Source: Streptomyces brasiliensis
GTDB taxonomy: Bacteria; Actinomycetota; Actinomycetes; Streptomycetales; Streptomycetaceae
NCBI RefSeq assembly: GCF_014647875.1
Contig: NZ_BMQA01000015.1
Span: 112,794-176,793, forward strand
Length of the DNA stretch: 64,000 nt
Direction: 5' to 3'
The translations under genes were made by a program, and so were the position numbers. Position 1 is the stretch's first letter, and each line of letters begins with the position of its first letter. This document shows positions 1 to 10,920 of the stretch, in pieces. The notes under the pieces are model-generated. The model worked only from the letters and a program-made list of their open reading frames with translations, ran no database searches and was not told where the DNA came from.

Positions 1-3000
1 CCAGCAGGTCCCGGTCGAGGGCGAGGGGTGCGAGCTGGCGTCTGGTGGTGGGCAGTACGCGTTCGAAGAGCTCGCCGCCGTCCTGGGGGGAGAAGGCGAC
101 CAGGCCGGAGCGGCCCGTCTCGGCGACCCGGGTGCCGGACGCGGCGACCATGCCGACGCCGGACCAGGTGCCCCAGTCCAGGCTGAGCGCCCGGCGTCCG
201 GTGCGGGAGAGGTGGTGGGCCCAGGCGTCGAGGAAGGCGTTGGCCGCGCAGTACGCGCTCTGTCCGGCGGAGCCGAACAGGCCGGCGGCGGAGGCGAAGA
301 GGATCAAGCTCTGGGCCTCCGGGACGAGTTCGGTGAGGAGGGCGGTGCCGAGGACCTTGGGGGCGAGGACGCGCAGGACGCGGTCGTCGGTCAGGTTCGC
401 CACGGTGGCGTCGTCGAGGACACCGGCCGCGTGCACGACGGTGCCGATGGGGCCGGCCGCGTGGCGTACGGCGTCCAGGGCGGCCGTGAGCGCGGTGCGG
501 TCGGCGACGTCGGCGCGGGCCAGGTGCACGGTGACACCGCGGTGTTCCAGGCCCGTGATCCAGGCAGCGGTCTCGGCGTCGGGTGTACCGCGGCTCAGCA
601 GCGCGAGGCTGCGGGCGCCGCCACGGGCCAGCCGCTCGGCGACGACCCGCCCGAGGCCGCCGAGGCCGCCGGTGATCAGCTGTACGCCTTCCGTCCCGGG
701 CCGGTCTCCCTCGTCGGGTCGGGTGCGGGCCAGGCGCGGGACGAGACGGCCCGCGCCGCGCAGCGCGACCAGCCGTTCGTCGTCGGCGTGCCACAGGTGC
801 GTCCAGAGGTCACCTGCGCCGTCACCCGGCGGCAGGTCGACGAGGGTGGTCGCCAGCTCCGGGTGCTCCTGCGCCACGGCGAGCCCGAAGCCCCAGGCCG
901 GCGCCTGCTCCGGGTGCACCACCCGGGTGCTGTCCCCGGCCGCCTGACTGCCGCGGACGACGACGAACAGGCGCGGAGCCCGGCCCCGCGGCCGGTCGGT
1001 GAGGGCCCGCACCAGGTGGAGGGTGGTCAGACAGCACAGCCGGGCCGCGTCCTCGGCCGTACGGGGGTCGCCGATCGCGGGGGCGTCGAGGGCGGTCAGC
1101 TGGACCACCCGCGCGGGCGGGCCGTCGGCGAAGGCCTCGTCCAGCAGCCGGGCCAGGTGCCGGGGGTCGGCCGGGTCGAGGACGTACCGGCCGGGTCCTT
1201 CGGTGCCGTACTCCGCTCCCCTGCGTGCGATCACGTACGGCGCCATGTCGGCGAGCCGCGCGGCGAGTTCGTCGGCCACTCCGGTCTTGTCGGCCAGGAT
1301 CAGCCAGCTGCCGTCGACCGGCGGTTCCTGGGGTTCGGGGCGCGGTTGCCAGCGGGTCTCGAAGAGGGCGCCGTCCAGCGGGGAGAGCGCGGCGAGTCGG
1401 AACTCGCGTGCTTCCAGAACGAGTTGATCGTCCGTGTCCCACAGTCGCAGGTCCAGGGTCGCGGTGTCGCCGTCCACGGAACGCAGTTCGCAGGTCACTG
1501 AGGCGGGCGTGGTGCGCAGCCCGGTGAACCGCACCTTTCCGGCCCCGGCGGGCACGAACGCCCGGCCTTCGGGGGCGTTCCCGGGCAGCGCGGCCGAGTG
1601 GAAGGCGGCGTCGAGGACTGCGGGGTGGAGCAGATGTCCGGCGGCGGGGCGGGCGGCGAGCCGGCCGAGGGCGGCGGAGCCGGAGCGGTAGCCCTCCTCC
1701 AGGCCCCTGAAGAAGGGGCCGTACTCGATGCCGAGGGCAGCGAGTCCCCTGTACACGGACGACATGTCGACCCGCTCTGCACACCGCTCGCGCAGCTCGG
1801 CCACGCCCTCGCCCGACTCGTCGGCGGGCTCGGCGGTGACGGCGATCCGGCCGGTGGCATGCCGCTGCCAGGACCCGCTCACGGCGGTGGAGGAGACGGT
1901 GAAGTCCCGGTGGCCGTCCCGGGCGGGCAGCAGCACGAGTTGCAGCCGCACCGGCTGGTCCTCGTTCAGGCGCAGAGGCTGTACGAACGCGACGTCGGTC
2001 AGCTGCACTTGGCCGCCGCGGGTCAGCGTGGACGCGGCTTCGATCGCCATGCCGAGGAGGGCGGAGCCGGGCAACCAGACCTCGCCGGTTATCTGATGGT
2101 CCGTCAGATAGGTGAAGCGGCTGTCGTGCAGGTCGATCTCGGTCTGGAAGATGTCCTTGTCGGGCTGGTCGCTGGCCTCGACATGGGTAGCGAGAAGCGG
2201 CGAGCCACCGGCCGGGCCGGACTGGACGGGTGCCAGCCAGTGGCGTTCGCGGTCGAACGCGTAGGTGGGCAGATCGAGTCGGCGTCCGTGCGGGAACAGC
2301 GCCGGCCAGTCGGGCGTGCGTCCGGCGGTGTACAACTCGCCCAGCCTGCCGAGCAGTACGTCCTGCCCGTCCCGCCCCCGGCGCAGCGACCCGACACCGA
2401 CCGCATCGATCCCGGCCTCGGTCGCGACCGCCTCGACGGAGGCCAGGAGCGAGGGGTGCGGGCTGAGTTCGACGAAATAGCGATAGCCGTCGTCCAGCAT
2501 CCGGCGGATCGTGTCGGCGAACCGGACGGGCTGCCGGAGATTGGCGAACCAGTACGCGGCGTCCAGCCCGTCGCCGGGCAGGGGTTCGGCCCGCACCGAC
2601 GAGTAGAGCGGAGTCGCTGTGCGCGCCCCGCGCACGTCGGCGAAGTGGCCGAGGAGTTCGGCGCGGAGCGGTTCCATCAGTGGCGTGTGCGAGGCGAACG
2701 GCGTCGACAGGACGCGGGCCGTCACGCCCCGCTCGTCGAGCCGGTGCTGCAGTTCGGCCAGGGCGTCCGACTCGCCCGAAACGGCTGTGGATCCCGCGCT
2801 GTTGACCGCGCCGAGGAACAGCCGGTCCGGGTACGGCTCCAGCAGCTTCTCGACCTCGGTGTACGGCAGGTCGACGGACAGCATGCCGCCGTGTCCGACG
2901 AGCGGGACGACCGCGTGGGCCCGCCCGGTCACCACGGTCACGGCCTCCTCCAGAGTCAGAGCGCCCGCGCTGTACGCGGCGGCGATCTCGCCCAGGCTGT

Positions 3001-4889
3001 GCCCGACCACCGCGTCGGGGGTGACGCCGAGTTCCCGCCAGGCCGCGGCGAGCGCCGCGTTGACCGCGAACAGCACGGGCTGGAGATATTCGGTGCGGTC
3101 GAGCGGGGAGAACTCCTCGGGGGCGCGCAGCACGTTGAGCACGGACCAGCCGACGCGTGCCCGTACCGCCGCGTCGATGCGGGTCAGCCTGTCGCGGAAC
3201 GCGGTCGAGTGGGCCATGAACTCCAGCCCCATGCCGGTCCATTGGCCGCCGTGCCCGGCGAACACGAACGCCACCTTCCCGGCCTGCTCCGCACGGGGTG
3301 GAACCACGGGCCTGCGCCCGTTCCCCAGCGCCTTCAGGGAGGACAGCAACTCGTCCCGGTCGCCCGCGACGACCGCCGTACGCCACTCGAAGTGACTGCG
3401 GTGGCGGGCGAGGGTGTGGGCGACGTCCGGCAGGGAGGTGTCGCCGGTGACGTACCGGGCCAGCCGCGCGGCCTGCCCGCGCAGGGACGTCTCGCTCCGC
3501 CCGGAGAGAACGAACATCCGTTTACCGGAGGGTAGTTCGCGCGTGCTCGGCTCCTGCGCGGCGGGGGCCTCCTCGACGATCACATGGGCGTTCGTGCCGC
3601 TGATACCGAAGGCGCTGACGCCGGCCCGCCGGACCCTCTCCCGCGTCGACGGCCAGTCCACGGCCTCCTGCAGCAGCCGCAGCCCGCTGTCCTCCCATTC
3701 GACGTGCCGGCTGGGCGTGTCGGCGTGCAGGGTGCGCGGCAGGGTCCGGTTCCGCAGCGACTCCACCACCTTGATCAGCCCGACCACGCCCGAAGCAGCC
3801 TGCACATGCCCGATATTGGACTTCAGCGAGCCCAGATACAGCGGGCGGCCGTGCGGACGGGAGTCCGCGAACACCTCGGACAGGGCGTTCGCCTCGATCG
3901 GGTCGCCGAGGGTGGTACCCGTGCCGTGGGCCTCCACGTAGTCGATGTCGGCGGGTTCGAGCCCGGCCACCTCCAGAGCCCGCCGGATCACCTGCACCTG
4001 CGCGGGACCGTTGGGCGGAGAGTCCCTGGCTGCGGCCGTCCTGGTTGACGGCCGTGCCGCGCAGCACCGCCAGCACCTCGTCCCCGTCGCGGCGGGCGTC
4101 GCCGAGCCGCTTGAGGACGAGCATGCCGGCGCCCTCGGCCCAGATCGCACCGTCGGCGTCGTCGGAGAAGGAGCGGCAGCGACCGGTCGGGGACAGTCCG
4201 CGCAGACGGCTGAACTCGACGAAGGTCTGCGGTGTCACCATCAGCGTCACGCCACCGGCCAGTGCCAGGTCGCACTCGCCGCTGCGCAGCGCCTGCGCCG
4301 CCAGATGCGTGGCCACCAGCGACGACGAGCACGCCGTGTCCACGGTCATCGCCGGTCCGTGCAGGCCGAGCGCGTACGCGAGCCGGCCCGAGGCCACGCT
4401 GAGCGCCGAGCCCGTGCCGACGTACCCGTCCAGTTGGTCGAGCCGCGACCCGGCCAGGTAGTCGCTGCCGAACATGCCGACGTACACCCCGGTGGTGCTG
4501 CCCGCCAGCCGGGCGGGCACGATTCCGGCGCGTTCCAGTGCCTCCCAGGCCGTCTCGAGGAGCAGCCGCTGCTGCGGGTCCATGGCGGCGGCCTCCTTCG
4601 GGGTGATACCGAAGAAGCCCGGGTCGAAGGACTCGATGTCGTCGAGGAATCCGCCTTCGCGGGCGTACGACTTGCCCGGGGCGTCCGGGTCGGGGTCGTA
4701 CAGGGACTCGACGTCCCAGCGCCCCGCGGGGAAGGGGCCCACCGCGTCCCGGGCCTCGGCGATCAGCCGCCACAGTCCTTCGGGGTCGTTCACTCCACCG
4801 GGCAAGCGGCAGGCCATGGCCACGACGGCGATCGGTTCATCGGTCGTGGAAGAGCTGACGATTGCTGTCGCATCCGGTCGGCTCGTACG
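1..4889 (-). other. PKS second extension module, incomplete (domain map)
   Basis: KS2 (about 4850-3540) has its active-site Cys in DTACSSS near 4330 but is broken by the 2-nt deletion near 4015, before its HGTGT motif. In the restored frame KS2 ends with SGTNAHVIVEEAP. AT2 (about 3280-2300) has a variant GHGGQW in place of GQGxQW, then GHSLGE, and FASH where HAFH (malonyl) or YASH (methylmalonyl) is usual, so its extender is unclear. DH2 (about 2195-1430) has an intact HxxxGxxxxP (HQITGEVWLP) and HPAVLDAAFH. No ER is visible. KR2 (about 690-130) has TGGLGGLG, LDD (B-type) and the Tyr in GQSAYCAAN. The domain continues to the left edge, so the ACP and anything after it are outside the window. 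With DH and KR apparently intact, a 2,3-enoyl product is expected if the module is expressed. Confidence 0.83.
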
Positions 4890-7800
4890 GCCGTCCGTCA
4901 CCAGGACGTGGGTGAGCAGATGGCCCGCCAGGCGGTCCGCCGTCGGGTGGTCGAACAGCAGGGTGGCGGGGAGCCGTGCACCGATGCGGGCGCCGATCCG
5001 GTTGCGGAGTTCGACCGCGGTCACCGAGTCCATGCCGAGGTCGCGCAGCGGCTGATCGGGGCGGACGGACTCGGCCGAGCGCAGGCCCAGGGCGCGGGAG
5101 ATCTCGTCGCGGACCAGGGCGAGGACGCGTTCCGCGCGTTCGGCCTCCGGCAGCCGGGCCAGGCGGTCGGCGAGGCTGTCCCCGGAGCTCAGGGCGGTGC
5201 GCGGCGCGGGCAGCAACGAGCGCCACAGCGGTACCCGGGTGGCACCGGCCTCGCGCAGCCGGGGCAGGTCGAGGACCGAGGCGACGAGGTGCGGCGTGTT
5301 CCGGCGCAGGGCGAGTACGACGAGGTCGCGGCCCTGGTCCGGTTCGAGGGCACGATGGCCGAGGCGGGCCATGCGGTCGAGGTCCGCATGGGCGGCGGCG
5401 AGGCCCTCGCCCGCCCAGGCGCCGAAGGACACGGAGACGGCGGGCAGCCCCAAGGCGTGCCGGTGGTGCGCCAGTTGGTCGAGGAAGACGTTGGCCGCCG
5501 CGTAGTTGCCCTGCCCGGCGTTGCCTATGACCCCGGCGGCCGAGGAGACCAGCAGGAACAGGTCGAGTGGCGTGTCGGCGGTGAGGTGGTGCAGATGGGC
5601 GGCGCCGTCCACCTTCGGCCGCAGCACCCGTGCCAGCCGCTCGGGTGTCAGCTCGGCCACCACCCCGTCGTCCAGGATCCCGGCACAGTGCACGACACCG
5701 CGCAGCGGCAACTCCTCACCGACGCCGGCGAGTACGTCGGCCAGGGCAGCCGGATCGGCGACGTCACAGGCCACCACCTCGACCTCGGCGCCGAGCGCGG
5801 CCAGCTCGGCGCGCACCTGGGCGGCGCCGGGATCTCCTGATCCCTGACGTGACGTCAAGAGCAGCCGTGGGACCCCGTGTTCGGCGAGCAGCCGAGCGAT
5901 GTGCCGGCCGACCGCTCCGAGGCCGCCGGTGATCAGGACGGTGCCATCGGTGGGGACCAGCGCGGGTGTACCGGCCAGGTCGAGCACGGTCGAGCGGCCG
6001 CCCGTGGCACCCACCCGCAGCACCTCGCGGGCCGCGGTGACGGGGAAGACGCGGGGGTGGTCATGGCCGGCCACCGCCGCCGTGTACGACGTGTCGTCCG
6101 CGAGTGCGGTGACCTGCGACGCGTCGGCCACCGCCGTGGACCTCGGCGCCGAGACGGCCGTCACCGCGCGCCGACCGGGAACCAGCCCCTCGACGCCGTC
6201 CGCCACCTCCGTCACCACACCGGCGCACACGGTGTCGGCGCCGGGCTCCGGGACGGCGCCGGCATGGACCTGGAGGCGCACCTGCCCCGGGGCAAGGTCC
6301 GTGGGCCGGATCGGCCGCAGAAATGGTTCGCTGCCGCTCAGCTCGTAGTCGTCACCGGCCGGAATGCGGAGCACGTCGGCACGGGCACGCACCAGCCGGG
6401 GCACGACCAACGCGCCTGCGCGGAGGGCGAGTTCGGGTTCGTCCTCGAGTCCGAGGGCGGCGGGCAGGACGTTCTCGGTGTCCGAGCCGTCGAGGTCGAG
6501 CAGTGTCAGCCCGAGATCCGGGTGCTCGGCGCGGGCGCTGCGGACCAGGCCCCACAGCACCGCCTGCGCGAACCCGGGGACATCGTCCGCGTCGCCCGCC
6601 GCGATCGCACCCCGGGTCACCCAGACGGTCCGTACCGGCGCCTGGTCCTGGGGCAGGGCGATCAGCGCCTGCAGCTCGGCGAGAGCAGCGGCCGCCAGCT
6701 CCTGTGCCGTCTCCGCGGGTTCGGCATCCGGCGCCGGACGCGGCCAGAAGCGTACGACGACGTCGGCGTCCGTGTCGCGGGCCTCGACCCCGGCCGCCGC
6801 GAGACCCCGCAAGGCCGCCGCGACCTGCGGATCGGCGGGGTCGCCGACGACCGTCCATGCGGCGCCGGGCGTGTCAGCCGGTGCCCCTCTCACGGCGGTC
6901 CAGGCGACCTCGTAGAGGTGCCGGGCGTTCTCCGAGCCCTCCTCGAGATCGGCCGGGTCGGCGGCCCTGAGCCGTACCGACTCCAAGCGGCCCGCCGGAA
7001 GTCCGTCGGTGTCCCACAGAGTGACGTCGAGCGTGAGGTCGGTGACCGTGCCTCCCGTGCGCCGCACGGACGCCGTCAGCTCCGTGGCGCCGCCCGGCGG
7101 GAGGACGCACCGGCGCACCGCGACGGGCAGCAGCACGCGGCCGTCGGACGCGTCGAGGGCCACGGCCGCCTGCAACGCGGCGTCCAGCAGCGCCGGATGG
7201 ATCGGGTACGGGTCGGCCACGTCACGGGCCACCGGCGGCAGCGACAGCCTCGCGAGGAGCTCGCCGTCGCCGGTCGCTACCGCGGACCGTACGCCCTGGA
7301 AGGCCGGACCGTAGCCGAGGCCGAGCCCGTTCAGCCGCTCGTAGGTGTCGGGGGCCCACGTCTCCTCGCCGTTCTCCGGCCACACAGGTGCCGATCCCGC
7401 CGCCACGGGGGCCGATTCTGCCGCCGACGCGGTGGCGTGCAGGGTCCAGCCGCTCGTCTCCCGGCCACGCCGGCGGCCGTGCACGGTGATCTCCGGTACC
7501 GGACCGGCGGTGACCACCTCCACGGAGACCTCGACGGTGCCGGACGCGGGGAGCACGAGGGGGCTGAGGAGGAGCAGGTCGGTGACGTCGGCGGGGCTGT
7601 CCGGACGGGCCACTTCCAGTGCAGCGCGGCAGAGTTCCATGAGGGTCGTCCCGGAGACCACGGTCCGGCCGAACACGGCGTGGTCGGGCAGCCAGTCGGC
7701 GGTGACCGGCGACCACTCGTTGCGGAAGGTCCAGCGGGTCTCGTCCGCCGACTGGAGCTGGACGCCGAGCACGGGATGCGCGGCGCGGTCGAACGGGCCG

Positions 7801-10769
7801 GCCCCACCGGTGGCCGACTCGGTTTCGATCCAGTGGCGTTGCGCTTCCCAGGCATACGTCGGCAGGTCGACCGGCACAGCGTCCGGTACCACTCGGCGCC
7901 AGTCGATCCTCCGTCCGTGGACGTGGAGTTCGGCGGTGGCCCGGTGCAGGCACGCGGGGCCGTCCTCGTCGCGGCGCAGTGAGCCGACGGCGAGCAGGTC
8001 GTCGGCCGCGTCGCCGGCGTCCTCGCCGATGGTGCGCAGGGCGGTGAGCAGGGAGGGGTGCGGGCTCAGTTCTACGAAGTGGCGGTAGCCGTCGGCCAGC
8101 ATGCGCTCGACGGTGGGCGCGAAGCGGACCGGTTCGCGGAGGTTGGTGTACCAGTAGTCGGCCGCCAGTTCCTCGGTGACCGGTTCGGTGGTGACGGTGG
8201 AGTACCAGGTGACGGACGTCGGGAGGCTGGTGACGCCGTCGAGTTCGTCGAGGATCGTCGCGCGGACGGGTTCCACCTGGGCGCTGTGGGAGGCGTAGTC
8301 GACGTCGAGACGGCGGACGAAGACCTGCCGGCGCTCCAGTTCGGCGAGAAGCGCTTCCAGCGGCGACGGTTCGCCGGCGATCACCGTGGACCGCCCGCTG
8401 TTGACCGCCGCGACGCGGACGCCGTCGGGAAGTCGGTCCTCGACCTCGGCGCGGGGCAGGGCGACGACGGCCATGGCGCCGGTGCCGGACAGCTCGGTCA
8501 GCGCCTGGCTGCGCAGGGCGACGACCGCCGCCGCGTCGTTGAGGCTGAGCGCCCCGGCGACACAGGCGGCGGCCACCTCGCCCTGGCTGTGCCCGATCAC
8601 CGCGTCGGGCCGGACACCCCGCGCCCGCCACACGGCGGCCAGTGACACCATCACCGCGAACAGCACGGGCTGGACGACGTCCACGCGGGCGGGCGAGGGG
8701 GTGCCCGGGTCGCCGCGCAGCACCGAGGTCACCGACCAGCCGGTGAAGGGGCGCAGGGCGGCGTCGCAGCGGTCGAGTTCGTCGGCGAACGCCGGATCGC
8801 ACTCCAGCAGGTCGCGGGCCATTCCGGTCCACTGGGCGCCTTGGCCGGGGAAGACGAACGCCACCTTGCCTGCGGGGTAGGCCTGTTGGGGGCCGACGGT
8901 CAGGCCGGGGTCGGGCCTGTCCTCGGCGAGCGCGCGCAGGGCGGCGAGCAGGTCGTCGCGGTGGTGCGCCAGGACCACGGCCCGGTGGTCGAAGTGGGTA
9001 CGGTGGTGAGTGAGGGTCGTGGCCACGGCGGGCAGGGCCAATTCACGCCGCGCCTCAAGGAGTTCGAGGAGACGTGTGGCCTGTCCCCAGAGGGCCGGGT
9101 GGCTGCGGGCGGAGAGCGGGAAGAGGGTGGCCGTCGGTTCTCCGGAGGGCTCCGGCAGCCGCATCTCCGGGGCCTCCTCCAGGACGATGTGCGCGTTGGT
9201 GCCGCTGATCCCGAAGGCGCTCACCCCGGCCCGTCGCATCCGGCCGGCCTCCCGGGGCCAGGCCTCGGCGGCGCTCGCCACGCGCAGGCCGCTGTCGGTC
9301 CAGTCGATGTGCTCGGTGACGGTCTCGGCGTGCAGGGACGCCGGTATCCGTTCGTGGCCGAGCGCCAGCACGGTCTTGATGACGCCGCCGATACCCGCGG
9401 CGGCCTGGGTGTGGCCGATGTTGGACTTCAGGGAGCCGACGCCGAGCGGCCGGTCGGCGGCGCGGCCCGGCCCGAACACGTCGGCCAGCGCCCGCAGTTC
9501 GATCGGGTCGCCGAGCCGGGTGCCGGTGCCGTGCGCCTCGACGTGGTCCAGGTCGTCCGGGGTCAGCCCGGCGGCGGCCAGGGCGGCGCGCACCACGCGT
9601 TCCTGGGCCGGGCCGTTGGGAGCGCTCAGGCCCTGGCTGCGGCCGTCCTGGTTGATGGCCGAGCCCTTGACGACGGCCAGGATCCGGTCCCCGTCGCGGC
9701 GGGCGTCCGTGAGCCGTTTCAGCAGCACGAGGCCGCAGCCCTCGGCCCACACCACGCCATCCGCGTCGGCCGAGAACGGGCTGCACCGCCCGGACGGCGA
9801 CAGCCCGCGCAGCCTGCTGAACTCGACGTGACCGCGTGGTGTGACGAGCAGCGTGGCGCCGCCCGCCAGCGCCAGGTCGCACTCGCCGCCCGCCAGCGCC
9901 CGCGCCGCCAGATGGAGCGCGACCAGCGAGGACGAGCACGCGGTGTCGACGGTGACGGCAGGGCCCTGGAGGCCGAGGGTGTAGGCGATACGCCCGGAGG
10001 CCACGCCGGCCGCGGTGCCGGTGCCGACGTGTCCGTCGAGTTGGCCGAGCGAGGCCGAGGCCAGGTATCCGCTGTCGTACAGGCCGAGATAGACCCCGGT
10101 GGCACTGCCGTTCAGGGACGCCGGGACGATCCCCGCGCGCTCGATCGCCTCCCAGCCGGTCTGGAGCAGCAACCGCTGCTGGGGATCCATGGCGGCGGCC
10201 TCGCGCGGCGAGATCCCGAAGAAGGACGCGTCGAAGCGGTCGATCTCGTCGAGGTAGCCGCCGTGCAGGCTGTAGGCCTTCCCGATGGCCTCCGGGTCGG
10301 GGTCGAGGAGCCCCTCGGTGTCCCAACGTCCCATCGGTGCCTCAGAGATGGCGTCGACGCCCGCGTCCAGCAGCCGCCACAGGGCTTCGGGGTCGTCGGC
10401 GCCGCCGGGGTAGCGGCACGCCATGGAGATGATCGCCACGTCGTCGTCCGGCCGAACGTGCGGAGGGTCCGCCGGTACCGCGACCGTACGCGGCTCGGCG
10501 GACACGGCGTCGGCGAGCGCGGCGATCGTGGGGTGGTTGAACACGAGGGAGGGTTCCAGCGTCCGGCCGATCCGCGCGGAGAGTCCGGCGGCCAGGGTCA
10601 CCAAACGGCGCGAGCCGATGCCGTATTCGGCGAGGGGCCGGTCCGGGTCGACGGCGGAGAGCTCGATCCCGGCGGCCTCGGCGACGGCCGACGCCAGCCA
10701 GGCCCGTACGTCCCCGGGGGTCGCCGTGGACGTCTCGGTGAACTGCTGCGGGGACTCGTGAACAGGCAT
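1..10769 (-). CDS. Modular type I polyketide synthase, partial and frameshifted
   Basis: This multidomain PKS would extend an acyl chain supplied by the FAAL encoded just upstream. Reading from 10769, the order is ACP, KS, AT, DH, ER remnant, KR, ACP, KS, AT, DH, KR; the 3' end lies beyond position 1. The chosen start (MPVHESPQQF) is an ATG 151 bp after the FAAL stop with GAGGA upstream; the same frame is open back to 11078, but that stretch overlaps the FAAL and has no PKS homology. The frame is lost near 4015 inside the second KS: aligned with the first KS, the stretch encoding LSAPNGPAQ is 2 nt short. Beyond it the homologous frame stays open to the window edge. As read, translation stops at 3522. 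The break could be a real mutation or an error in a short G run. Family assignment is certain; expression of the full synthase is not. Confidence 0.93.
4890..10769 (-). other. PKS loading ACP and first extension module (domain map)
   Basis: The N-terminal ACP lies at about 10500-10740; its phosphopantetheine serine is in YGIGS. KS1 (about 10440-9170) has the Cys of DTACSSS near 9940 and HGTGT near 9530. AT1 (about 8870-7960) has GHSQGE and the YASH signature normally linked to methylmalonyl-CoA. DH1 (about 7785-6950) keeps the catalytic His in DHAVFGRTVVSG and the Asp in HPALLDAALQ, but the usual Pro of HxxxGxxxxP is Ser. Between DH and KR (about 6350-5985) are only the two ends of an enoylreductase. 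KR1 (about 5945-5390) has TGGLGAVG, an LDD motif (B-type stereochemistry) and the catalytic Tyr in GQGNYAAAN. ACP1 (about 5150-4910) carries LGMDSV. The predicted output is an alpha-methyl beta-hydroxy or enoyl intermediate; substrate and stereochemistry are motif-based inferences. Confidence 0.85.
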
Positions 10770-10920
10770 CTGGGCAGGTGTCCTCGTGAACTCGGGCTCA
10801 GGCGGATTCCGTACGGCGTCACGCGCCACGGCGGTGGGGACGGCGTACGGGCACGACGGGCGGCCGTACGGCGGAACGGGGGCCCGTCGGCGCGAACGGG
10901 CGTGCCGGCGGCGGGCGTTG

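Noticed and set aside
822..3386. Long Arg/Pro-rich open frames on both strands across the PKS (for example 822-3386 minus, 1598-3535 plus)
   Set aside because: They are shadow frames of the PKS reading frame in high-GC DNA; composition is unlike a protein and no domain is present.
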